A model generated the notes under the pieces. It was not told the DNA's origin. It saw only the letters and a list, made by a program, of their open reading frames with translations, and ran no database searches. Made by a program: the position numbers and the translations under genes. A DNA stretch of 64,000 nt, taken from positions 310,001-374,000 of the forward strand of contig NZ_QULM01000001.1 of NCBI RefSeq assembly GCF_003482105.1. The letters run 5' to 3'. Source of the DNA: Coprococcus sp. OM04-5BH. Its GTDB lineage: Bacteria; Bacillota; Clostridia; Lachnospirales; Lachnospiraceae. Positions 1 through 8,109 of the stretch are shown piece by piece; within the stretch, counting starts at the first letter, position 1, and each line of letters begins with the position of its first letter.

Positions 1-191
1 TATTCTGACAGAATACGCACCCAAGAGAACAGCCTGAGAAGAATATGGCACCGGAGCCCTCTTCATTATAACCTGACAAACAGGGCTCCTCCCACATATG
101 GAGAGCAGCCCTGGCTACCTTTAATTTATTTCCTACTCCGCAAAACCCCAAGGTATTCTCCCTGTCGGCTCCGCAATTTCTCGGACATAGA
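1..191. other. Unassigned left edge with inverted repeats
   Basis: No convincing gene is seen here. The stretch is less AT-rich than other intergenic DNA in the window. It contains a perfect 8-bp inverted repeat (GGAGCCCT ... AGGGCTCC), and the second arm can also pair with a downstream AGCCCT. Its position just downstream of uppP (minus strand) would suit a terminator or a repeat element, but there is no clear T-tract and it runs off the window edge. Confidence 0.3.
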
Positions 192-1049
192 TTACACATT
201 TATCACTCCTGCAATTCCGCAAATAAGTACTATGGCTCCAAGTACTATCCTGTACCAGCCAAACACCTGAAAATCATGCTTCTTTATGTATGCCATAAGG
301 AACTTAAGAACAACCATTGAAACAAGGAAGGACACTATGGTTCCCACCGCCAGTACTACAAGCTCAAGACTTGAAAATGCAAATCCAAACTTCACTATCT
401 TAAGAAGACTTGCACCGAACATAACCGGTATGGCAAGGAAGAAGGTATATTCCGCAGCCACCTTTCTTGACACGCCGATAAGCAGTGCACCAACAATGGT
501 AGCTCCTGAACGGGATGTGCCCGGAAATACTGCCGCAATAACCTGGAAGATACCTATCAGTATGGCTGTATTGTAGCCGATCTCCGACAGTGCATTTACC
601 TTTGAGCTTCTGCCCTTGTTCCATCTCTCAATGATGATGAAAGCCACACCAAACACAATAAGTGCAATAGATACGCACACAGGATTGTAGAATAACCTGT
701 TGAACAAGTCGTCGAACAATATGCCTATGACAGCCGCAGGAACACAGGATACCAGGATCTTGAACCACATAGACCATATATCCTTCTTAAATACAGAGGC
801 AAATCCTGTCTCGCCGTTTCTTGCTTTTCTGGTAAATGCAAATGGCCATATCTGGCTCCAGAACAACACAACCACCGCCATAATGGCACCAAGCTGGATA
901 ACCACATCAAACATATCAAAGAAATTCTCACTTACTCCCTTAAACGGCAGGAAATTTTCCACAAGAATGAGATGTCCTGTACTGCTTATGGGCAGCCATT
1001 CAGTAATTCCCTCTACTATACCGTATATGATTGCTTTTAAAATCTCCAT
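192..1049 (-). CDS. uppP: Undecaprenyl-diphosphatase UppP (BacA family)
   Basis: Integral membrane phosphatase that recycles undecaprenyl pyrophosphate to the monophosphate carrier used for peptidoglycan and other wall polymers; it also gives basal bacitracin tolerance. The 285-residue length fits the family. The N-terminal motif GIVEGITEWLPISSTGH (about residues 10-26) and the later PGTSRSGATI motif (about 174-183) are the two conserved BacA active-site segments, and several hydrophobic helices follow. The start is preceded by AGGGAAATAGGAAA. It lies 63 bp downstream of mrp on the same strand, so co-transcription is plausible. Assignment is by clear family motifs; nothing looks degraded. Confidence 0.95.
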   Translation of the reverse strand: MEILKAIIYGIVEGITEWLPISSTGHLILVENFLPFKGVSENFFDMFDVVIQLGAIMAVVVLFWSQIWPFAFTRKARNGETGFASVFKKDIWSMWFKILVSCVPAAVIGILFDDLFNRLFYNPVCVSIALIVFGVAFIIIERWNKGRSSKVNALSEIGYNTAILIGIFQVIAAVFPGTSRSGATIVGALLIGVSRKVAAEYTFFLAIPVMFGASLLKIVKFGFAFSSLELVVLAVGTIVSFLVSMVVLKFLMAYIKKHDFQVFGWYRIVLGAIVLICGIAGVINV

Positions 1050-1112
1050 TTTCCTATTTCCCTTTTTATTGTTTATTTTATCTTATTCACACATAGAAAG
1101 CTTATTACTACA

Positions 1113-1940
1113 TTAGCTCCTGCTTAAGATCTCCGCTATCTTCTTAAGGTCCGTCTCAGGCATATCCTCAATACGTCCCTTATCCTCAAGCTCTGCGATC
1201 TCAGGATTTATAGGAAGTCTCACTGCATCCTTTATGCCGAACATATCCTTCACATATAACAGCTTGCTCTCGCCGAATATATTGTGTCTCTTGCCACAGT
1301 CAGGACATTCGAAATAAGACATATTTTCCACCATGCCAAGCACAGGTATATCCATCTGATCAGCCATACGCACCGCCTTGGCAACGATCATTGATACCAG
1401 ATCCTGAGGAGTTGTAACAACGATAACTCCGTCAAGAGGAAGAGACTGGAACACTGTAAGGGGCACATCTCCGGTTCCCGGAGGACAATCCACGAACATA
1501 AAGTCTATGTCTCCCCATATAACATCACTGAAGAACTGCTTAACTGTTCCTGCAATTATAGGACCTCTCCACAGCACAGGAGCTGTCTCATCGCCAAGCA
1601 ACAGATTTATGGACATGATCTTTATCCCTGTCTTTGTCTCCACGGCATAAAGAGCGTCATCCGTTGCCTCTGGTTCCTCATATATACCAAACGCCTTAGG
1701 AACCGAAGGGCCTGTCATATCCGCGTCAAGAACCGCTGTCTTATAACCCATCCTCTGCATAAGAACCGCAAGACCACAGGTGACGGAAGACTTGCCAACG
1801 CCTCCCTTTCCACTTATTACTCCGATAACCTTCTTTATCTTAGAATTTTTATTTGCAGGTATGAGCATACTCTGATTTTCAGTTCTGCTCTCACATTCCT
1901 TCCCACAGGTACTGCAATTATGGGAACAATTCTCTGCCAT
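1113..1940 (-). CDS. mrp: Mrp/NBP35-family iron-sulfur cluster carrier ATPase
   Basis: Cytoplasmic P-loop ATPase of the Mrp/ApbC/NBP35 group, which binds and transfers Fe-S clusters to apo-proteins. The 275-residue protein has a Cys-rich N-terminus (C5, C9, C12, C16), a deviant Walker A motif GKGGVGKSS near residue 45, the CPPGTGD motif near 152, and a CPDCG pair near 213 expected to ligate a bridging cluster. The start is supported by AAGGAGG seven bases upstream. The gene diverges from pepD. The gap between them holds two copies of a TGTCAAATGRCA palindrome (see the repeat entry) that could be an operator for this gene. Confidence 0.93.
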   Translation of the reverse strand: MAENCSHNCSTCGKECESRTENQSMLIPANKNSKIKKVIGVISGKGGVGKSSVTCGLAVLMQRMGYKTAVLDADMTGPSVPKAFGIYEEPEATDDALYAVETKTGIKIMSINLLLGDETAPVLWRGPIIAGTVKQFFSDVIWGDIDFMFVDCPPGTGDVPLTVFQSLPLDGVIVVTTPQDLVSMIVAKAVRMADQMDIPVLGMVENMSYFECPDCGKRHNIFGESKLLYVKDMFGIKDAVRLPINPEIAELEDKGRIEDMPETDLKKIAEILSRS

Positions 1941-1993
1941 TTTTATGCCTCCTTAAATCACTGGCACGGCATAGCGTGCTTTTCTTTTTCATA

Positions 1994-2030
1994 TGTCATT
2001 TGACACTTTAAGTTTTTCTGCCATTTGACA
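1994..2030. repeat. Two TGTCATTTGACA-type palindromes
   Basis: The 12-mer TGTCATTTGACA at 1994-2005 is a near-perfect dyad, and TGCCATTTGACA at 2019-2030 differs by one base. They lie 25 bp apart in the leader between mrp and its likely upstream promoters. The same motif recurs at 63845-63856 (opposite orientation) and, less exactly, at 15281-15292. Function is not known; operator DNA is an inference. Confidence 0.5.
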
Positions 2031-2190
2031 TCTTAAAATTTTCACTAATGCATAATTATATCCTATGATATATAATTATACCATCTATTTATAAAAAAAC
2101 TGTCTGAGATTTCTTAACGAATTATATGCAGATCTTAAACAGTCACATAACAGGTCAATAAATTTATCATAGAAGGAGATGTATAAACAC

Positions 2191-3654
2191 ATGAAAGTAT
2201 TATCATCACTGGAACCCCATAAGGTATTCGAGTATTTTGAGGAAATATGCTCTATCCCCCACGGCTCATCAAACACCAAAAAGATCAGCGACTATCTGGT
2301 AACATTTGCCAGGGAACACGATCTTAGATACATAAAGGATCAGTCAAACAACGTGATTATATTCAAGGACGGAACCCCGGGATACGAGGCTTCTGCCCCG
2401 GTAATGCTCCAGGGACACATGGATATGGTATGCGAGAAGGGCAAGGATTGCAATATCGACTTTGAACGTGACGGTCTGGAGCTTGTTCTTAAGGATGGTA
2501 TTATCTCTGCAAATGGCACTACCCTGGGAGGCGATGACGGAATTGCCGTTGCCTATGCCCTGGCAATCCTTGACAGCAGCGACATACCGCACCCGCCTCT
2601 TGAGGCAGTATTCACAGTTGACGAGGAGATAGGCATGTTAGGTGCCGCCGCCATTGACTGTAGTCCATTAAAGTCAAAGATCATGCTTAACCTTGATTCA
2701 GAGGATGAAGGCTATCTGCTGGTAAGCTGTGCCGGTGGTGTAACTGCCGCAAGCCACATTCCTGTAAGTTTCATTCCTGCCGCAGACAAGACACTTATGT
2801 CCATTAATATATCAGGACTTCTGGGCGGTCATTCCGGCGTAGAGATAGACAAGAACAGGGCAAATGCAAATATCCTCTTTGGCCGTATCCTCTATACGTT
2901 AAATAGGAAGTTATCCTTCAATCTCGTATCCATAGAGGGGGGACTTAAGGACAACGCCATTGTTAAAACAGCTGTAGCTGTTATTGCTGTAAATGAATCC
3001 GATATACAGACAGTTAAGGATTGTGTCTCCCATATGGAAGACCTGTTCAAGCATGAGTATGTAGTGTCCGACCCAGATATAAAGGTTGCCGCAGAAATTA
3101 CAGATTCATCATCCGAAGCAGCTGCAAATGATATGATGGATAACATTTCAACAAACCGTGTGATAGCTGCCCTTGTGAACATGCCTTACGGAATACAGGG
3201 TATGAGCTCCAACATAAAAGGCCTTGTGGAAAGCTCATTAAACCTTGGAATATTAAAGACCACCGACACAGAGGTTGTCCTCAGCTATTGTGTAAGGAGC
3301 AGCATTGCCAGCAGAAAGCAGGAAATGCTGGATAAGATCACCAGTCTCACTGAGCTTTTGTCAGGCTATGTGACCCTTACCGGTGACTACCCTGCCTGGG
3401 AGTATCGTCAGGACTCTCCTCTCAGAGACCTTATGAAAGATATATTCACAGAGCAATATGGAAGAGAGCCTGTCATCCAGGCATTACATGCCGGAGTAGA
3501 ATGTGGTTTATTTGCAGGCAAGATACCTGACCTTGATTGCGTTTCCTTCGGGCCTGACATGAAAGATATCCACACTACAAATGAATCCATGGATGTGGAA
3601 AGTGTAAAACGAACCTGGGAATATACTCTCGAGATCTTAAAGAGGCTTAAATAA
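2191..3654 (+). CDS. pepD: Aminoacyl-histidine dipeptidase (PepD-like, M20 family)
   Basis: Cytoplasmic metallopeptidase that hydrolyses Xaa-His dipeptides such as carnosine and also acts as a broad dipeptidase. Family marks are the PHGS segment near residue 23, the zinc-binding GHMDMVCEK motif near 75, the GGDDGIAVA motif near 112, DEEIGMLGA near 143 and a C-terminal HAGVECG motif. The longer frame begins at 2179, but AAGGAG lies at 2173-2178 and abuts that ATG, so the ATG at 2191 is chosen; this gives 487 residues, normal for PepD. A strong hairpin terminator follows, so it looks monocistronic. Confidence 0.93.
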   Translation: MKVLSSLEPHKVFEYFEEICSIPHGSSNTKKISDYLVTFAREHDLRYIKDQSNNVIIFKDGTPGYEASAPVMLQGHMDMVCEKGKDCNIDFERDGLELVLKDGIISANGTTLGGDDGIAVAYALAILDSSDIPHPPLEAVFTVDEEIGMLGAAAIDCSPLKSKIMLNLDSEDEGYLLVSCAGGVTAASHIPVSFIPAADKTLMSINISGLLGGHSGVEIDKNRANANILFGRILYTLNRKLSFNLVSIEGGLKDNAIVKTAVAVIAVNESDIQTVKDCVSHMEDLFKHEYVVSDPDIKVAAEITDSSSEAAANDMMDNISTNRVIAALVNMPYGIQGMSSNIKGLVESSLNLGILKTTDTEVVLSYCVRSSIASRKQEMLDKITSLTELLSGYVTLTGDYPAWEYRQDSPLRDLMKDIFTEQYGREPVIQALHAGVECGLFAGKIPDLDCVSFGPDMKDIHTTNESMDVESVKRTWEYTLEILKRLK

Positions 3655-3676
3655 GATAAAATAAAATAATAAACCG

Positions 3677-3730
3677 AAAGCCGTCACCTGGAAATTGTAC
3701 CTGTACAAGCTTCCACATGACGGCTTTTTA
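3677..3730 (+). terminator. Rho-independent terminator after pepD
   Basis: A 10-bp stem AAAGCCGTCA / TGACGGCTTT (3677-3686 with 3718-3727) encloses a second small hairpin, TTGTAC-ct-GTACAA, and is followed by a run of T. Confidence 0.85.
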
Positions 3731-3798
3731 TACTCCAGAATTTTTTTGCACAAAAAAATGGGCCCAACCATGATTATTCATAGTCAAGTCCAAATTAG

Positions 3799-3871
3799 TG
3801 GGCCGCCGGGGGCTCGAACCCCGCACACCCTGATTAAGAGTCAGGTGCTCTACCAAATGAGCTAGCGGCCC
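3799..3871 (-). tRNA. tRNA-Lys (CTT anticodon)
   Basis: A 73-nt cloverleaf read on the minus strand. The acceptor stem GGGCCGC / GCGGCCC, the D arm with TGGTAGAGCA, the anticodon stem CCTGA/TCAGG with loop CTCTTAA (anticodon CTT), the T arm GGTTCGAGCC and discriminator A are all present. CCA is not encoded. It faces pepD and has its own consensus promoter. Confidence 0.96.
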
Positions 3872-3915
3872 GTATTTCTTATTGTCTTCAGCAGTTCTGC
3901 CCGACAACATATAGG

Positions 3916-3944
3916 ATTATACTACAGTCATTTTCAAAATGCAA
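3916..3944 (-). promoter_or_regulatory. Sigma-70-type promoter for tRNA-Lys
   Basis: On the minus strand TTGCAT (3944-3939) and TATAAT (3921-3916) are separated by exactly 17 bp and end about 45 bp before the tRNA. Confidence 0.75.
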
Positions 3945-4233
3945 GTACTTTTTTTATTTTTTTTTGAAATATTTTTATTTCAAAGTTTACTGCATTTTTC
4001 GACTGTTTTTCTCAGAACTACTTCACCGATTATACCATCTTTTAATAATAAATCAATAGATTTTTTGTTTTATTTTTAATACATTTTGCTTTCCGGAAGC
4101 ATTAATAATGTTTGAATATGATTTCCTATTATGATATGATTATGGGTAGGTGTGCATTGCTTCTATGTATATTTGCAATGTACTGAATTTATTGAACAAG
4201 GATAATAATGATACTATATCATTTGGTAAATAT
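3945..4233 (+). promoter_or_regulatory. AT-rich gap with trmB promoter (TTGAAT-17-TATGAT at 4112-4140)
   Basis: Very AT-rich sequence without a gene. It contains a good promoter with -35 TTGAAT (4112-4117), a 17-bp spacer and -10 TATGAT (4135-4140), predicting transcription from about 4147 and an 87-nt leader ahead of trmB. No riboswitch-like structure was recognised. Confidence 0.65.
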
Positions 4234-4878
4234 ATGAGATTAAGAAATGTAAAAGGCTCCCGTGAAAAGATAGCAGCCACCGACTACGTTATCCATGATG
4301 AGGAGACCATGAAAGGCCGCTGGCACGAAGTTTTTGGCAATGATAACCCTATCCATATAGAGATCGGCATGGGCAAGGGACAGTTTATCATGGAGCTTGC
4401 CAGACGCAATCCGGACATTAACTATATCGGTATAGAAAAGTATTCAAGCGTGCTGCTCCGTGCCCTTGAGAAGAGAGAGCTCGAGGAAGATATGCACAAT
4501 CTTTACTTCATCCGCATGGACGCAGAATATATAGAGAAAGTATTTGATACAGACGAGGTATCAAGAATATACCTGAACTTCTCGGATCCATGGCCTAAGG
4601 ACAGACATGCCAAGAGACGCCTGACATCCACCCATTTCTTCGGGTTCTACGACAAGATACTCATTCCGGATGGACAGGTTATCTTTAAGACTGACAATCG
4701 TGATCTGTTTGATTTTTCACTGGAACAGGTTCCCCTTGCCGGCTGGAAGCTGCTTAATTACACCTATGATCTTCATAACTCTGAGTACAATGAAGGCAAC
4801 ATTATGACAGAGTATGAAACAAAATTCTCAGCAATGGGCACGCCGATCAACCGTTTAGTGGCGTACAGAGACAAGTAG
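4234..4878 (+). CDS. trmB: tRNA (guanine-N7)-methyltransferase TrmB
   Basis: SAM-dependent methyltransferase that makes m7G46 in the tRNA variable loop. The SAM-binding motif IEIGMGKGQF and the family motif FSDPWPKDRHAKRRL, then the late TDN of IFKTDNRDLF, are all present. The open frame extends to 4150, but the family N-terminus MRLRNVKGS begins at the ATG at 4234, giving 214 residues; there is no strong ribosome binding site at either start. It sits 22 bp before the carboxypeptidase gene and probably shares its transcript. Confidence 0.93.
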   Translation: MRLRNVKGSREKIAATDYVIHDEETMKGRWHEVFGNDNPIHIEIGMGKGQFIMELARRNPDINYIGIEKYSSVLLRALEKRELEEDMHNLYFIRMDAEYIEKVFDTDEVSRIYLNFSDPWPKDRHAKRRLTSTHFFGFYDKILIPDGQVIFKTDNRDLFDFSLEQVPLAGWKLLNYTYDLHNSEYNEGNIMTEYETKFSAMGTPINRLVAYRDK

Positions 4879-4900
4879 ACAATTTGTGGGGGCTTATTTA

Positions 4901-6535
4901 ATGATCAGGATTTTAAAAAAACTATTTTCTACCACTAACTGCGGACACGCAGTTCTTGGTGTTGTATTTATATTATTGATGTTTACCATGTGTTCGCTGG
5001 GTATGACTGCACATATCTCCCATGCAGAAGAAAACATCACCTCAGAGGAAGGCGACTCCGAGGAAGCAACTTCTGAATATCTTGAAACCACAGAGTATCC
5101 TGATGATCCTACCAGGTTTCCGGATCTTGTGTCACAACAGGCAATAGTCATGGACGCCAAAACAGGAAGCATACTCTATCAGAAGAATGCATTTAACAAA
5201 GCATACCCTGCCAGTACCACCAAGATGATGACCATCCTTATGGCTCTTGAGAGCGGCATAGACATGAACAAGGTTATGACCATGTCCCACGAGGCTATCT
5301 ACGGCATTGAGCCGGGAAGCAGCAGCATAAGTCTTCAGGAGGGTGAACAGATTACATTTGAACAGGGTCTTTATGCCCTTATGCTTGAATCTGCAAATGA
5401 AGTTGCCCTTGGACTTGCTGAAGAAATGGGTCAAGGTGACAGCTCCAAATTTGTTGAGATGATGAATAAACGTGCAGCGGAGCTTGGATGTAAGAATACT
5501 CATTTCATGAATCCAAACGGACTCTTTGACGAGAACCATTACACCACCTGCTATGACATGGCTCTTATCACCAGGGAAGCCCTTAAATATGACGAATTAA
5601 GAAAGATAGCTTCCACTGAGCACTACGTTATACCTCCTACAAATATCTGTGAGGAAGAGCGTAACCTGTGGATGCACTGTCGTATGATATACGATTCCAG
5701 TTCATATTATTATGAATATTTTGAAGGCGGCAAGACCGGGTACACCGTGCTTGCCAAGAACACGCTGGTTACCTGGAGCAAGAAGGGTGATCTTGAGCTT
5801 ATTACGGTTCTCATGAATTGTGATGGTGCCTCAAAGACCTACTCAGACACCAAAGCCATAGACAATTACTGCTTCAATAACTATTCATATGTGAATCCGT
5901 TAAGTGACTACACCATAAACAGCACAGACAACAGTAAGGCATGTGAATACCTTATAAATACCCTTGCTATCCCTGAGGAATGTATTTCATTATCATTCGA
6001 CAAGGATTTTTCGCTGGCATTTAACAGCAATAACTCACAGAGCAATATAAACACCTCCATAGAGTACCTGAGTACTCCTGTGGAGGCCACCAAAAATGTT
6101 TATACCGTGGCAAATATTGTTCTTAAATACAATAATGAAGTGCTTGCATACGTGCCTGTAACCGCCTCCGTTGACTATTCTCTTAAGAACGCCACCGAGA
6201 CATCTATAGACTCAGACTATGACAATGTGGAGGTTAAACCTGCAAATGAAAAGACTGCGGTTTCAAAGCAGATCAGTATTCTACAGATAATCCTGATCAT
6301 CTTCTTAGTTGTATTTTTCATTGTTGTCGTGTGTGTTATATATGCTATCATAGTCACCAAAAAACGTGAGAAGAAATATGAAGCCAGACGTATGCAGAAG
6401 AAGTTGTCTGAGCAAAAGAAAAACGGCAGTTCACCTTCATCAGGAAGACCAAGACCTGCAAGCAATACAGCTTACAGAAATACAAATCCAACAAACAAGA
6501 GAACCTCCGATAGTTCAAGATCAGCAAACAAGTAA
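4901..6535 (+). CDS. Serine-type D-Ala-D-Ala carboxypeptidase (DacF/PBP5 type)
   Basis: Penicillin-binding protein that trims the terminal D-Ala from peptidoglycan stem peptides outside the membrane. From the ATG at 4901 (GGGGGC 8 bases upstream; a GTG at 4886 is the alternative) there is an N-terminal hydrophobic segment (about 17-38), an acidic linker, then the three S11 motifs: STTK with the nucleophile near residue 105, SAN near 164, and KTG near 278. Unlike classic PBP5 with an amphipathic C-terminal anchor, it ends in a true transmembrane helix (about 450-475) and a basic Lys/Arg/Ser/Pro cytoplasmic tail of roughly 65 residues. Role in wall maturation is known for the family; the tail's job is unknown. 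Confidence 0.92.
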   Translation: MIRILKKLFSTTNCGHAVLGVVFILLMFTMCSLGMTAHISHAEENITSEEGDSEEATSEYLETTEYPDDPTRFPDLVSQQAIVMDAKTGSILYQKNAFNKAYPASTTKMMTILMALESGIDMNKVMTMSHEAIYGIEPGSSSISLQEGEQITFEQGLYALMLESANEVALGLAEEMGQGDSSKFVEMMNKRAAELGCKNTHFMNPNGLFDENHYTTCYDMALITREALKYDELRKIASTEHYVIPPTNICEEERNLWMHCRMIYDSSSYYYEYFEGGKTGYTVLAKNTLVTWSKKGDLELITVLMNCDGASKTYSDTKAIDNYCFNNYSYVNPLSDYTINSTDNSKACEYLINTLAIPEECISLSFDKDFSLAFNSNNSQSNINTSIEYLSTPVEATKNVYTVANIVLKYNNEVLAYVPVTASVDYSLKNATETSIDSDYDNVEVKPANEKTAVSKQISILQIILIIFLVVFFIVVVCVIYAIIVTKKREKKYEARRMQKKLSEQKKNGSSPSSGRPRPASNTAYRNTNPTNKRTSDSSRSANK

Positions 6536-6634
6536 GCTTGCCACAAGACCGGAACTTAAGGTGCAGATACTGCTTCCGGATACACATGAATTTAATTTAT
6601 ATAGGAAGAACATAAGAGAAAGGAGTATATCAAC

Positions 6635-7825
6635 ATGGATACAAATACAGAAATGTCCACAGCAGACAGCTTGAAGACTATTCAGCAATCCAATAAAGAT
6701 ATGATTGAGTATTTCAACCATGACTTTATATCAAAGCTTGAGGAAGTTCAGTCCCTTAAGACCGAAGAATTTGAGTTAAAGATAAAGATTGATGAGCTGA
6801 CAAGGACTCTGGAAATATACTCCTTCAGAAATACCAGCAGTCACAACGTATTTTCACCATTTGCAGTTGATCCAACCACAAATGAGGAAAAATACACCCA
6901 GATAGAGCAGAACCTTAAGGATCTCAAAGAGGTAAAGTCATCCCTCAGTGAAAAGATCACAGGCCTTGAGAAAGAAATTGATGAGCTTAAAGCCCGTATT
7001 TCTTCCTTAAGCTCATCCAACAAAGTAATAGATTCTCTGCTTGCCCAGAATGTCCTTGAACAGAACGACAAAAAAGCTCTTAAGGAAGCTGAGGAAAGGC
7101 TTAGGGAACAAAAAGAAGCTCTTGAAAAGGCTGATAAAGAGCATTCTTCAGAACTGCTTAAACAGGACATCAACCATGGCTTAAGGATACTCATGTTAGA
7201 GAGATATTTCCGTCAGATCACTGCCATAAAAATAAATGACAAGATAAGGGCATCCTTTGAGGGGAATAAAAACAAGCTTGATATCCTCTCATGGATGATT
7301 AAATCTGACGTGAACCGGGCTAAGGTAACTCTTGATGAACTGATCGAAGCCAACAATGAGTTGTCAAAATCCATTGACTCAGTATTATTTGAACTGACAA
7401 ATGAACCGGATACCAGCAAACCTGTATGGACTCTTCTGTCGGATAAATTCAAGGAATTATCTGATACCCATAAGGAATGTATGATTGAATACAAGGTTGA
7501 CTGCCCTGACTATGACATTAAAATTCCGCAAATTGTGACCATCAACCTGATATATATAATAGACGAGCTTATGAACAATGTGTTCAAGCACTCCAATGCC
7601 AATAAGGTCACTGCAAATATATATATAAGCAGCCGCCTTATAGATGTATATATCAATGATAACGGCATAGGAATCGACACAAACTACACCCATACAGCCC
7701 CTTGGTACAGCGGTCTCCATCGAATACAGGAGATCATTTTCCTTATGAAGGGAACCTTCAGTATTGATGGTGACATTATCAGTGGTACAAATGTAAGATT
7801 TTCATTTCCTATAAATCAGGATTGA
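6635..7825 (+). CDS. Cytoplasmic coiled-coil protein with C-terminal HATPase domain
   Basis: A 396-residue protein with no signal peptide or membrane helix. Residues about 1-180 are charged and strongly coiled-coil in character. The C-terminal 100 residues form a GHKL ATPase domain: an N-box-like IDELMNNVFKHSNA, then NDNGIGID as the G1 box, and SGLHRIQEI in the place of a G2 box, most like NarL-type two-component kinases. A phospho-accepting histidine domain is not evident, and no response regulator is adjacent, so it may be a divergent kinase or an ATP-binding regulator. AAAGGAG precedes the start. It follows the carboxypeptidase by about 100 bp. Confidence 0.7.
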   Translation: MDTNTEMSTADSLKTIQQSNKDMIEYFNHDFISKLEEVQSLKTEEFELKIKIDELTRTLEIYSFRNTSSHNVFSPFAVDPTTNEEKYTQIEQNLKDLKEVKSSLSEKITGLEKEIDELKARISSLSSSNKVIDSLLAQNVLEQNDKKALKEAEERLREQKEALEKADKEHSSELLKQDINHGLRILMLERYFRQITAIKINDKIRASFEGNKNKLDILSWMIKSDVNRAKVTLDELIEANNELSKSIDSVLFELTNEPDTSKPVWTLLSDKFKELSDTHKECMIEYKVDCPDYDIKIPQIVTINLIYIIDELMNNVFKHSNANKVTANIYISSRLIDVYINDNGIGIDTNYTHTAPWYSGLHRIQEIIFLMKGTFSIDGDIISGTNVRFSFPINQD

Positions 7826-8109
7826 TAAGTATGTAGAACATATGTTCTGTTGATATATCATGTAAGCTTTTTTCTTATATAATATATACTCATACTACAG
7901 CTTATAAACATACACTACGCTGTATTACATTTTTTAATTAGTATATGTGGATGTAATAACACTTTTATTTTTACTTTAATTTTATACGTTGATCAATTGT
8001 TCTTTATAGATAAGTACGTATAAATTTTGTATTTTATTATATTTTAAATAAATTCACCAGGCCTTGTTATTAAATTACTGCAGGCTGGATATGACGAAAG
8101 GATATCATT
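7826..8109. other. AT-rich gap before argS with SOS-box-like palindrome
   Basis: There is no gene. The only clear element is the 14-bp perfect palindrome AGAACATATGTTCT at 7835-7848, which fits the Gram-positive LexA box GAAC-RNRY-GTTC. A TATAAT at 7878-7883 lies just downstream, though no well-spaced -35 was found. No T-box leader, which often precedes tRNA synthetase genes, was recognised. Confidence 0.45.

Noticed and set aside
5132..5539. Minus-strand 135-residue ORF opposite the carboxypeptidase gene
   Set aside because: It is fully antisense to a gene with intact S11 motifs, and has no SD or recognisable domain.
7826..8109. T-box leader before argS
   Set aside because: No AGGGTGGNACCGCG-like T-box sequence or specifier stem is visible; the same holds for serS and proS.
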